Shown here: positions 1 to 7,941 of the stretch, piece after piece | Layout of the letters: every line of letters begins with the position of its first letter | Position numbering within the stretch: the first letter of the stretch is position 1 | Assembly: GCA_036502025.1 (NCBI GenBank) | Contig: DASXZJ010000171.1 | Location: 3,419 to 67,418, forward strand | Source: Bog-473 sp036502025 | GTDB taxonomy: Bacteria > Actinomycetota > Acidimicrobiia > Acidimicrobiales > RAAP-2 | Direction of reading: 5' to 3' | DNA length: 64,000 bases | Position numbers and translations under genes: made by a program | The notes under the pieces: generated by a model | Told to the model about the DNA's origin: nothing | The model's input: only the letters and a program-made list of their open reading frames with translations | The model's database searches: none

Positions 1-332
1 TGGCGTTGGGCAGGGTCGAGGTCGCCGGGAACCGCGACGGTCCGCGCGAAGGAGGCGTTCCCCTCCTCGTCGATGTCGTAGTGGATGTCGACGTCGATGC
101 CGCTGAGCTCCCAGCCCTTTCGATCGGCGTACATCCGCAACGTCATGGCGGTGCAGGCGGCGAGACCGCTCACGACCAGCCCGAACGGCGAGGTGCCGGT
201 GTCGCCGCCCCCCTCCGAGGCGGGTTCGTCGGCCACCAGGGGATGGTGACCGGCCCGGAGGTCGACCCGCCAGGGTGGGAGCGTCGAGCCTGAGGAAGCC
301 GTGGCGTGGGCGATGTGACGTCGAGTCTTCAT
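1..332 (-). CDS. OsmC-like peroxiredoxin family protein (partial, 3' end cut)
   Basis: The minus-strand reading from ATG at 332 gives about 110 residues before the window edge. It contains the OsmC/Ohr-type helix with a conserved cysteine (motif GLAACTAMTLRMYADRKGW), which in the family is the peroxidatic thiol reducing organic hydroperoxides; the second, resolving cysteine would lie outside the window. The start codon overlaps the TGA of the beta-helix gene upstream (ATGA, 329-332), so the two are translationally coupled and form one operon. The shorter YhfA/OsmC-like branch is possible; the specific substrate cannot be read from this fragment. Confidence 0.8.
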   Translation of the reverse strand, partial: MKTRRHIAHATASSGSTLPPWRVDLRAGHHPLVADEPASEGGGDTGTSPFGLVVSGLAACTAMTLRMYADRKGWELSGIDVDIHYDIDEEGNASFARTVAVPGDLDPAQR

Positions 333-1372
333 TGCCCTTGTCCCATCGGCACGGGAAGCTGGTCCACCCGCAGCGCCCAATCCGGTACCGGCGGGGGTCC
401 CGGGAGCGACGCGGTGGCCACCGCCGGGAACCCGTCGATGTCGCTGCCCGGAGGGAAGACCGATCGTTGTTTGACGACCGCACCGGCGCGGACCACGCAG
501 TCCTCGCCGAGCCGGCTGAAGTCACTCACAATCGCCCCCGGCTCAATGACCGAGCGGGCGCCGATCCGGCAGCCGTGGATCATGGCTCCGGGTCCCACGA
601 TGACGTTGTCCCCAATGATCAGGTCGTTGTGGGGTAGCAGATGCAGGACGGTGTTCTCCAGGATCTGCACATCGTTCCCGATCCGAACCGAGCCGTGGGA
701 GTCACCGATGATCTTGACGCCCGCACCAATGACGGTGCGCTCGCCGACCACCACATCTCCGGTGATCTCGGCGGTCGGGAAGAGCGTCGCCGAGGCGGCG
801 ATGGTCGGCACGATCCCCCGGTACTCGTAGAGCTGGCCCATTGGAAGCGCCTCCTGAGTTGTCTCGATGGTGAAGGTTGTCGGCTCGGGGAGCGCCAGAT
901 CTCCACCGCGCAGCTCGGTCAGGCGTGCGTAGTCGTCTTCCGCGGCAGCGCGGACGATCCTGGCCGGGCGGCCGACGGCGACCACGTCGTCGGGCAGCAC
1001 CATCCCGGCAGGCACGAGGGTCCCCTCTCCCAAGAACACGCGATCGCCGAGAGTGGCTCCCGGCATGAGGATCGACGCGTTGCCGACTTCGCACAGGTTG
1101 CCGACCGTGGCTCCAATGACGAGACACCGGTGGCCGAAGGTCGACCGCCGGCCGACGATGGTGGGCATGGCCGGGCTCCCGACCGCAACCGAGTTCTCCA
1201 GCACCGCCGATCCCGCGCCGACCGCCACCGACCCTTCGGCGGAGCGAATGACCGCGCCCTGCGCCAGCAGCGTGCCCTCGCCGAATCGGGCCATGCCGAT
1301 CACCACGGCGGAGCCGGCGATCTGGACCGCCCCCGCGGGGGCATCGACGGCGCTCCCCGGCCCGACCGTCAC
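329..1372 (-). CDS. Tandem left-handed beta-helix protein, gamma-carbonic-anhydrase-like
   Basis: This 347-residue protein has two hexapeptide-repeat (left-handed beta-helix) domains at about 15-138 and 188-305, joined by a linker. The second domain resembles gamma carbonic anhydrases, with VLH near 244 and MIHGC near 266, but the position that carries another metal histidine in the family (VGHG) reads VGPG. The first domain keeps an FGH motif near 81 but lacks HGC. Carbonic anhydrase or acyltransferase activity is therefore uncertain. I chose GTG at 1372 because it overlaps the stop of the pirin-like fragment (GTGA) and begins just before the first beta-helix; an open frame extends further upstream but is of low-complexity composition. 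Confidence 0.7.
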   Translation of the reverse strand: MTVGPGSAVDAPAGAVQIAGSAVVIGMARFGEGTLLAQGAVIRSAEGSVAVGAGSAVLENSVAVGSPAMPTIVGRRSTFGHRCLVIGATVGNLCEVGNASILMPGATLGDRVFLGEGTLVPAGMVLPDDVVAVGRPARIVRAAAEDDYARLTELRGGDLALPEPTTFTIETTQEALPMGQLYEYRGIVPTIAASATLFPTAEITGDVVVGERTVIGAGVKIIGDSHGSVRIGNDVQILENTVLHLLPHNDLIIGDNVIVGPGAMIHGCRIGARSVIEPGAIVSDFSRLGEDCVVRAGAVVKQRSVFPPGSDIDGFPAVATASLPGPPPVPDWALRVDQLPVPMGQGQ

Positions 1373-1551
1373 GACGACGCCGTGTCCCTCACGAAAAGGA
1401 CCCACGGGGCGAGCCGGTCGGCCGGCACCGTTCCGAGGCTGCCGCCCTCGAAGTCCTCCAGAGCCTGCAGGATCTCGTCCCTCGAACGCATCACGAAGGG
1501 CCCATAGTGCCCGATCGGCTCGCCTGTCTGCCTCCCCTCGGGATGTGTCAC
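1369..1551 (-). pseudogene. Pirin C-terminal fragment
   Basis: A 60-codon reading frame starting at GTG 1551 matches the C-terminal segment typical of pirins (GEPIGHYGPFVMRSRDEI, then an LEDF.GG.LG stretch). The in-frame TGA at 1573-1575 closes it upstream, and no pirin cupin N-terminal part is present before the divergent protease gene at 1702. It looks like the 3' remnant of a truncated pirin gene. Its stop overlaps the GTG of the beta-helix gene by 4 nt, so it may still be translated and drive coupling. No Shine-Dalgarno is evident before the GTG. Confidence 0.55.
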
Positions 1552-1701
1552 GACGGAGGAGACACCCGGAGGTCAGGAGACATCTCCACGGAGACGAAGC
1601 GGTATTTGGTCCAAGCGTCTGCAGCGCCCACGCACGAATCTCCTTCGATCCGGGTAAAAGTAATCCTGTAAGTCCGTAATCTCGGCGAAGGAGGAAGCAT
1701 C

Positions 1702-2679
1702 GTGACCGACATTCTGGGCGGCACGTCCCCACCCGAAGTCGGAGCCCTGGACGCGTACTCCCAGGTTGTCGTCTCGGTGGCTGAGCAATTGGGTCCCCGG
1801 GTCGCCGCGGTGCAGGTCTCTCGCCCTCGTCGCGACGGCAGCATCGCGGTAGGGGCGGGCTCGGCGGTGGTGTTCACCAACGACGGCTTCATGCTCACCA
1901 ATGCCCACGTGGTCGGCCGGGCAGAGGCCGGCCAGGCTGCCTTCGCCGACGGGACGTCAGTCCCGTTTCGCGTGGTCGGCAGCGATCCCCTTTCGGATCT
2001 CGCCGTCATACGGACCGATGGCGCAACTCCGGTGCCGGCCCGGCTTGGCGAAGCGTCGCAGCTCAGAGTCGGGCAACTCGTGGTGGCCGTCGGCAACCCG
2101 CTGGGATTGGCCGGCACCGTCACCGCCGGAGTCGTCAGTGCCTTGGGCCGCTCCTTGCCGACTCGAGCCGGGGAGAACGTGCGGATTGTCGACGACGTCA
2201 TTCAGACCGATGCCGCGCTCAATCCAGGGAATTCCGGCGGGGCTCTGGTCATCGCCTCTGGCGAGGTCGTCGGCATCAACACCGCGGTAGCCGGAGTCGG
2301 GGTGGGCCTGGCCATTCCCATCAACTCCGTCACCCGCCAGATCATCGCCACCCTGATGACCGAGGGACGCGTCCGGCGGGCTTACCTGGGTTTGGCGGGT
2401 ACTCCCATCCCGCTTCCCCCGCCCTTGGCTGCTCGACTCAACCAGAAAACTGGAATGCGAGTCGAGCAAGTCGTCTCGGGCGGGCCGGCGGCACGGGCCG
2501 GATTGCGAGTCGGCGACCTATTACTCAGTGCCAACCATGAGGCGGTGAGTAGTGCCCAGACATTGCAGAGGCTCATGCTCGGCGACGCCATCGGTCAGCC
2601 CCTGGCGTTGACCGTGCTCCGATCCGAAGCTCTGATCGACGTGATTGCCACGCCCGCGGAGCTGCGCGACGAGGAGTGA
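1702..2679 (+). CDS. HtrA/DegP-type serine protease with C-terminal PDZ domain
   Basis: The 325-residue product has a trypsin-like domain with the three catalytic motifs: TNAHVVG (His), DPLSDLAVI (Asp) and NPGNSGGAL (Ser), followed by a PDZ domain from about residue 235 (AYLGLAG, then GPAARAGLRVGDLL). HtrA proteases degrade or refold damaged proteins. Unlike most family members it shows no signal peptide, lipobox or membrane segment at the N-terminus, so a cytoplasmic location is inferred. The GTG start follows a strong ribosome site (AAGGAGG, ending about 8 nt upstream). It is transcribed divergently from the beta-helix/OsmC operon. Confidence 0.85.
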   Translation: MTDILGGTSPPEVGALDAYSQVVVSVAEQLGPRVAAVQVSRPRRDGSIAVGAGSAVVFTNDGFMLTNAHVVGRAEAGQAAFADGTSVPFRVVGSDPLSDLAVIRTDGATPVPARLGEASQLRVGQLVVAVGNPLGLAGTVTAGVVSALGRSLPTRAGENVRIVDDVIQTDAALNPGNSGGALVIASGEVVGINTAVAGVGVGLAIPINSVTRQIIATLMTEGRVRRAYLGLAGTPIPLPPPLAARLNQKTGMRVEQVVSGGPAARAGLRVGDLLLSANHEAVSSAQTLQRLMLGDAIGQPLALTVLRSEALIDVIATPAELRDEE

Positions 2680-2691
2680 TCGGCGGGCCTC

Positions 2692-3297
2692 TCAATCTGA
2701 CGGTGCGAAGACTGACGGTGCAAAGAGCAGTGCCCTGAGTTCAGGCGGCTGGCCGATGATTCCTCGCGCCGCGTTGACGCCGTACAGCTCGGTGGCGAGG
2801 GCGAGCCCAGCGAGATCGCTGTGCAGTCGAGCTTGGGCCTTCCAGGCGTTGTATTCGGCGCGGCATTCGAAACCGTTCCCATCCCAGGCATGGCCAATCA
2901 GGTCATGGACGGCGCGAAAGCGATCAAAGGCTCCGCCGAATCCGCAGTCGAGAAGAGGGTGCAGGCGCTCTCCCGAACTGTCGGCGACGGTGACTTCGAG
3001 AGTTCGACAGGTCCGCACTCCCGCCATCATCTCCTCACAGCTCCCGTAGGGCTGGCGGCAGCGGGTAAAGACGATTCGTGTTGCCCCGGGGCCGACGGCT
3101 CGGGTGACGATGCTGAACAGACGATCGGTCTCAGCCTCCAGCTGCCGGTACGCCCCGATCACCTCTCCGTCACGATGGGCGCTTCGGGAGTTCAGGTACC
3201 ACTCGCCAACCAGCGCCGGCTGGACATCGCCAACCGGCATGGCAGGCAGAGTTTCGATGGGTCCGTCGGTAGCGTGAACCGCTTCACCTCGCTGCAT
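2692..3297 (-). CDS. Uncharacterised protein with HDLIGH motif
   Basis: I do not recognise a named family. From ATG 3297 the protein has 201 residues; the frame stays open to an ATG at 3387, so the start is uncertain. The C-terminal half carries a compact pattern of polar residues: FDRFRAVHDLIGHA, then EYNAWKAQARLHS, then ATELYGVN. The spaced His, Asp and Glu residues look like a buried metal or active site, and I have a general memory of actinobacterial conserved proteins with the same layout. Two Cys pairs occur earlier (FTRCRQPYGSCEE and a later CRTLE). It is convergent with the protease gene (12 nt gap) and divergent from the sigma factor. Confidence 0.6.
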   Translation of the reverse strand: MQRGEAVHATDGPIETLPAMPVGDVQPALVGEWYLNSRSAHRDGEVIGAYRQLEAETDRLFSIVTRAVGPGATRIVFTRCRQPYGSCEEMMAGVRTCRTLEVTVADSSGERLHPLLDCGFGGAFDRFRAVHDLIGHAWDGNGFECRAEYNAWKAQARLHSDLAGLALATELYGVNAARGIIGQPPELRALLFAPSVFAPSD

Positions 3298-3464
3298 CCC
3301 CCACCTCACCCCAGTATGACTACGTGGTACGTCACGAGCCGGGGACATCTCCGACGCTGCCTCCCGAGCCATATTACGACGGAGCATCAGAACGGGCCCA
3401 GACCATCGCCGCCACCGCGTGACCGCGCTGATTCATCGGGGGTCGTTGTGGGTAGTTAGTCCCG

Positions 3465-4076
3465 ATGCCGAACTCGCCTGCGTTCAAGAGAGCCTCAATA
3501 TGTGACGAAAGCCCGCTCACGTCGACAAGTTCTTGTGACAGTTCCGGGGACACGATTCGAGTGCTGGTCGAGCACGCCCGCAACGGTGACGAACAAGCAT
3601 GGGAGGCCCTTTTCCGCCGGTCCTACCCGAAGCTGCTGGCGTACGCGGCGCGCCGTTTGCCCACACCCGAGTTGGCCAAGGACGCGGTCGGAGAGACGAT
3701 GACCCGCGCGGTGGTCAACCTTGATCGATTGCTGTTTGAAGGTGGCGGGTTCGACGCCTGGATGTACGGCATCGCCCGGCATGTGGTGATCGATGCCCAG
3801 CGCAAGTTGTGGCGCGAGGGTCCGGGCTTCATACCCGACACGGCCGACGTGGCACCCGAGCCCCCGGATAGAGCGGTCGAACGCGAGGACTTGGCCCAAG
3901 TACGAGCGGCCTTTTCTCGGTTGAGCCGAGCTGACCAGGAGCTTTTGGAGCTCCGAGTCGTGGCGGAGCTCTCGGCCGAAGAGGTGGGGATGGTGCTGGG
4001 ACGTAAGCCGGGGGCAGTTCGAATGGCGCAAAGCCGTGCGGTGGAGCGCCTTCGGACGATCATGTTGGAAGGCTGA
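3465..4076 (+). CDS. ECF-family RNA polymerase sigma factor
   Basis: The product (203 residues from ATG 3465) has sigma region 2 at about 38-105 (LFRRSYPKLLAYAARR ... FDAWMYGIARHVVIDAQRK) and region 4 at about 140-195 (LSRADQELLELR ... GAVRMAQSRAVERLR), with no region 3, the layout of extracytoplasmic-function sigma factors. The first roughly 30 residues are atypical, so a later GTG (about 3559, before LVEHARNGD) may be the true start. It directs RNA polymerase to an alternative promoter set. A small gene starts 14 nt downstream, followed by a membrane pseudokinase and a polysaccharide operon, which makes envelope-related regulation plausible but unproven. Confidence 0.88.
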   Translation: MPNSPAFKRASICDESPLTSTSSCDSSGDTIRVLVEHARNGDEQAWEALFRRSYPKLLAYAARRLPTPELAKDAVGETMTRAVVNLDRLLFEGGGFDAWMYGIARHVVIDAQRKLWREGPGFIPDTADVAPEPPDRAVEREDLAQVRAAFSRLSRADQELLELRVVAELSAEEVGMVLGRKPGAVRMAQSRAVERLRTIMLEG

Positions 4077-4090
4077 AACGGGGGGATTCG

Positions 4091-4372
4091 ATGTATGACG
4101 ATGACCGAATGTTGGAGCGACTCGCGCTGGCTCTGGCCCCTCCCGAGGTGCGACCAAGCGGCGCCGAAGTACAGATGATGCGGCGAGTAGCCGCCTTCTT
4201 ACATGAACACTTGATGAACACACGTGCACGCACCGACGCGCATGTCTACCGCGCTGACCGCGCGGTTACCCAGTTGCCTCCTGTGGTCCTGGCTGAGTCC
4301 TCATCATGTTCTAGAACACCGTCGAAGGTGACCCGCCGACGTCGACTCGCCGACATCCGATTCATTACGTGA
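4091..4372 (+). CDS. Small unknown protein downstream of the ECF sigma factor
   Basis: This 93-residue frame follows the sigma gene by 14 nt and has a G-rich site (GGGGGG) about 6 nt before the ATG. Its first 30 residues (LERLALALAPPEVRPSGAEVQ) are predicted helical and the C-terminus is basic (TRRRRLADIRF). The position is that of an anti-sigma factor, but there is no membrane segment, zinc HxxxCxxC motif or other recognisable domain. It may be a regulator, or not a protein at all beyond its first part; composition falls toward unselected sequence after about residue 45. Confidence 0.4.
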   Translation: MYDDDRMLERLALALAPPEVRPSGAEVQMMRRVAAFLHEHLMNTRARTDAHVYRADRAVTQLPPVVLAESSSCSRTPSKVTRRRRLADIRFIT

Positions 4373-4541
4373 CATCCCGGCGCCACAAGCGCTGGTGGTC
4401 TGTCGATTTGGGCGAATGGTGTGACGCAGGGACCCGTTCTCCGACAGACGGGTGAGAAGAGTTGAGCGGAATGGGCGGTTCGAGCTTGGGATTCGGCCCC
4501 CCTTTCGAAAGAAACCTCCTGCACCCACCGCTGAGGGAGCC

Positions 4542-5912
4542 ATGCCTGCCGATCTCGTTGCCGCGAGGTACCAGCTGAACCGAGAGCTTGCGAGATCCGC
4601 CACCTTCGCGGTCTACGACGCCACCGATCATCTGGATGACCTACCAACCGGTATCGCGGTGCGGCTGGAGAGTGACCGGTTTCCGGCGACCGGCCGGCGA
4701 TCTTTGGGTCACCGCCTGGGTCGGGTGGCGCACCCTCATGTGGTCGAAGTGCTCGATCATGGCGTCGTGGCATCGCGTGAGTTCGTGGCGTTTCGCCGCC
4801 CGCCCCGCAACTTGGCCGACGAGATCAGCCGCACGCCGAGCGCGTCGACTCGGATCGCTGGGCTCGGCGCCGACCTGAGCGCCGCGCTGGCACGACTGCA
4901 CCGTTTCGGCGTGCGATCGGGGTCACTCCATCCGGGCCATGTCGGGCTCGAAGAGGACGGGTCGCCCCGTCTGTCACCCTGGCCACTCAGCGAACCGCCG
5001 TCGGGCTGGGGTGGACCAGAGGCGTGGACGGCGCCCGAAGGGGTGGCCGGAAGCTCACCGACGGTCGCCAGCGACATCTGGTCGCTGGGAGCGGTGCTCC
5101 TGAGTGGGCTGGTCGGAGTGGGACCTCATCACCTGTCGGCGGAGGGCGCTGATTCGCTGGCCGACCACCTCCGACATTCGGCCGACCCCGCCCTCATTGA
5201 CGTCATCGGTCGAAGCATGGCCGGCGAGCCCGACCAACGGTTCGCTTCGGCCCATCGTATGGGTGCCGCCCTGCGAGAACGGCCCGTAGCGGCCGCTGGA
5301 CTGGTGGCGCTCCTCGGCGCGAGGGCTCGCCACGTGGTCAGATCGCCGGCCTTGCGCTATGCCGTGCCGTCACTCCTTCTGGTGGCATTGGCCACCCTGG
5401 CCGGCGTGGGTCTGAACGCGTCCACCGGGTCATCCGACCGGTTGGCGGCGTGCCAGGCGAAGTCCTGCGGCTCCGTGTCCGCCCGTCGGGCGACCCCCGA
5501 TCACCGGGCGGCCGGAAGTGTCGGTCCCGTGGTCGCCGGCGTACCGGCAGCGGCAATCGTTCCGAACGGACAGCCGGTGGCGTCGGCCCCGGCCGGGCCG
5601 CCGGCTGACCCACCCACCGTGCGCCCGGACGCCGCGGCACCCGCGAGCACGCCCACGACCTCGCCGAGCGCGACGCCGACGATGGGATCCCATCAAAAGG
5701 GCGGGACGCTGCAACTTCCCGGTCTCGGTTCGGCTCTCCGCGACGACGTCAACGATGGCGTGGCCCCACCCGAATCCCCCCAAGGGCCGGGCGCTCCCAC
5801 GCTCGCCGGTCCTCTGGACAACGCGGGCGCGCCGGCGCCGCTGAGCCCGGAGAACCAGGCGAACAACCCTCAGGGGCCGGGCCGTCCCGATTTCGGGCAA
5901 TCCGATCGGTAG
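4542..5912 (+). CDS. Membrane-anchored Ser/Thr protein-kinase-like protein (pseudokinase)
   Basis: From ATG 4542, preceded by GAGGGA, the product has 456 residues: a kinase-like fold at about 10-250, a single membrane helix at about 273-292 and a long Pro/Ala/Gly-rich tail outside the membrane. The fold is supported by an APEG motif (164-167) and DIWSLGAVLLSG (178-189). Key catalytic residues are missing: the glycine loop reads LNRELARSA, the VAxK lysine is an arginine (GIAVRLE), the HRD loop reads RSGSLHPGH and no DFG is seen. It is therefore probably a pseudokinase that senses or scaffolds. It lies just upstream of the polysaccharide operon (about 60 nt gap), suggesting it controls that pathway. 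A longer N-terminus from 4452 is possible. Confidence 0.7.
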   Translation: MPADLVAARYQLNRELARSATFAVYDATDHLDDLPTGIAVRLESDRFPATGRRSLGHRLGRVAHPHVVEVLDHGVVASREFVAFRRPPRNLADEISRTPSASTRIAGLGADLSAALARLHRFGVRSGSLHPGHVGLEEDGSPRLSPWPLSEPPSGWGGPEAWTAPEGVAGSSPTVASDIWSLGAVLLSGLVGVGPHHLSAEGADSLADHLRHSADPALIDVIGRSMAGEPDQRFASAHRMGAALRERPVAAAGLVALLGARARHVVRSPALRYAVPSLLLVALATLAGVGLNASTGSSDRLAACQAKSCGSVSARRATPDHRAAGSVGPVVAGVPAAAIVPNGQPVASAPAGPPADPPTVRPDAAAPASTPTTSPSATPTMGSHQKGGTLQLPGLGSALRDDVNDGVAPPESPQGPGAPTLAGPLDNAGAPAPLSPENQANNPQGPGRPDFGQSDR

Positions 5913-5974
5913 CCGTCGGCCAGTTTCGGCCGGCGATCTGAGGTTGGAAGCGTCCACGTCAAGAAAAGGACTTG

Positions 5975-6727
5975 GTGATCAGGCACATGCGGATCGACAT
6001 CGTGATACCGGCATTCAACGAAGAGGGGCGGATCGACCGCACGTTGCGGGCGTACCGGTCATCGGTGGCCGATCCACAGACCCGTTTCCTGGTGGCGTTG
6101 GATTCCTGCACCGACCGGACGGCCGACGTCGTGCGAAGCCACGCCGAGGTGGACGATCGAGTGGAACTTCACGAGTTTCCAAAGCTGGGCAAGGGCGGCG
6201 TGATCATGGAGTCGTTCCGCCGGTGCGATGCCGACATCGTGGGGTTCGTCGACGCGGATTGCGCCACGCCGCCCGCTGAGTTCCTCCGCCTGGTGGAGCT
6301 GATCGGCGGAGCCGACGGAGCCATCGCCAGCCGGGCCCATCCGAGCTCGGTCCTGCCGGGCCGCCGGGCTACCACTCGCCGCCTGGCTAGTTGGGTCTTC
6401 GCTCGACTGACGCGTCAGTTGTTCAGCCTTCCGTTCTCCGACACGCAGTGTGGGGCCAAGGTGGTCCGGCGCCAGGTCATCGAGGGCGTATTGCCGCTCC
6501 TCTCTTCGCGTGACTTCCTCTTCGATGTCGATCTGTTGGTCACGGCGGACCGGCTCGGGTTCCGCATCGTCGAAGTGCCGACCGTGTGGCTTGACCAGGA
6601 GGGGTCACACCTCCATGCCGGGGCCGACGCCCGACGGATGGCGATGTCATCCCTCCGGCTGTGGATGCATCACCGGGTGATGCCCATTGTGGGTCCGACG
6701 ACGGAACTGCCGGGGCGTGCCGCGTGA
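5975..6727 (+). CDS. Family 2 glycosyltransferase (dolichyl-phosphate-sugar synthase-like)
   Basis: The 250-residue product has the GT-A fold signature IDIVIPAFNEEGRID at the N-terminus, DSCTDRTADVV near 45, and the metal-binding VDADCATPP near 95. It resembles DPM1-type enzymes that transfer a sugar from a nucleotide donor to a lipid phosphate, giving a donor for membrane glycosyltransferases; the flippase-glycosyltransferase fusion in this operon could be such a user. It has no C-terminal membrane helices. The GTG at 5975 sits 4 nt after AAAGGA; TTG 5972 and ATG 5987 are alternatives. Its TGA overlaps the next start (GTGA). Confidence 0.82.
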   Translation: MIRHMRIDIVIPAFNEEGRIDRTLRAYRSSVADPQTRFLVALDSCTDRTADVVRSHAEVDDRVELHEFPKLGKGGVIMESFRRCDADIVGFVDADCATPPAEFLRLVELIGGADGAIASRAHPSSVLPGRRATTRRLASWVFARLTRQLFSLPFSDTQCGAKVVRRQVIEGVLPLLSSRDFLFDVDLLVTADRLGFRIVEVPTVWLDQEGSHLHAGADARRMAMSSLRLWMHHRVMPIVGPTTELPGRAA

Positions 6728-7941
6728 GCGCCGTGGATGTGGCCATGGTGTCGCCCTACCCGAGCCAACAAGTAGCCACGATGCTGCCCAGCGGCGTCGC
6801 CGGCTACACCGCACGCCTGGCGTCCGCCCTCACCGACGAAGGTTTGCGGGTGCGCGTCCTGGCGCCCGCGGTTGAGGGTGAGCCCTCACTCACCCGCGTT
6901 GATGGCGTGACAGTGGAACGGAGCTACCGGCGAGGCGTGACCGCGCTCCCCGCTGCCGCAACAGCAGCCGGCCGGAGTGCGGCGCCCGTGGTGCACCTCC
7001 AGTTCGAGACGTTTCTGTACGGCGGCCCTCTGTCGATCCCCGGCGTCGCGCCAGCGCTGGCTGCTCTCCGTGGCCGCCAGCAGGGGCCGGTGGTGACGAT
7101 GCACCAGGTGGTGGATCCGGGCAGCGTGAACCGCGACTTCACCCGAGTGCACCGGGTGCGGGTTCCCCATCAAGTGGCGCGAGCAGGGCTTTCGACGATC
7201 CAACGAACCGTCCTCGCTTTGTCGGCCGCAACCGTCGTGCACGAGCGCGCCTTCGAACGGATCATGCCGAGTTCCGTCGTGGTGCCCCATGGCATCGACG
7301 TCGGTGGCGCGGTGAACCCCGACGAGGTGCGGGCGGCCAAGGAGAGCCTGGGACTCAACCCGGACCGCCTGACCGCGCTGTGCTTCGGGTTTCTGTCCCC
7401 CTACAAAGGTCTCGAGGTGGCGCTCGAGGGCGCCGCTCTCGCCGGTGAGGCCGTCGAGCTGGTAGTGGCGGGTGGGAGCCACCCCCGGCTAGATGGGCAC
7501 GATCCCTACGCGTCTGACCTCCAACGCCACTACGGCCATGTGGCCCGGTTTTCGGGGTACGTGACCGAGCCGGCCGTGCCGACCTTCTTCCGAGCCGCCG
7601 ATGTGCTGCTGCTTCCCTATCTGGTGCCGTTCGCCAGCAGCGGTCCGTTTGCTCTGGCGCTTGGTTTCGGGACGCCCGTGCTGTGTTCGCCGGCCCTCGC
7701 CCGGTGCCTCGGCGCCTCGCCGGCCATGTCCGTGCCCATGGAGCCCGAGTCGGTGGCCGAACGGCTGATCGAGCTCGCTGCCAACCCCGTGCGACTGCGA
7801 GAGGTGAGCGCGGCCACCCAGCAGCTGGCCGGCGGTCGAACGTGGCCGGACGTAGCCCGACGCCATGTCGCCCTGTACGAGGAGGTGATCGATGCCAGTG
7901 GGACTGCTGGCCGGCGCGTTCGGCCAGGGAAACCTGGGTGA
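6724..7941 (+). CDS. Family 4-like (GT-B) glycosyltransferase
   Basis: The GTG start overlaps the preceding stop (GTGA). The 405-residue protein begins VDVAMVSPYPSQ with a GVAGYTARLASAL segment, typical of the acceptor domain of GT-B retaining transferases, and has the donor-domain pattern FGFLSPYKGLEVALEGAAL near 225-245 and a later LLPYLVPFASSGPFALAL region equivalent to the E-x7-E loop. It should add a sugar in the cytoplasm during assembly of the polysaccharide repeat. The gene overlaps the next one by 50 nt, which supports cotranslation. Confidence 0.82.
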   Translation: MSAVDVAMVSPYPSQQVATMLPSGVAGYTARLASALTDEGLRVRVLAPAVEGEPSLTRVDGVTVERSYRRGVTALPAAATAAGRSAAPVVHLQFETFLYGGPLSIPGVAPALAALRGRQQGPVVTMHQVVDPGSVNRDFTRVHRVRVPHQVARAGLSTIQRTVLALSAATVVHERAFERIMPSSVVVPHGIDVGGAVNPDEVRAAKESLGLNPDRLTALCFGFLSPYKGLEVALEGAALAGEAVELVVAGGSHPRLDGHDPYASDLQRHYGHVARFSGYVTEPAVPTFFRAADVLLLPYLVPFASSGPFALALGFGTPVLCSPALARCLGASPAMSVPMEPESVAERLIELAANPVRLREVSAATQQLAGGRTWPDVARRHVALYEEVIDASGTAGRRVRPGKPG

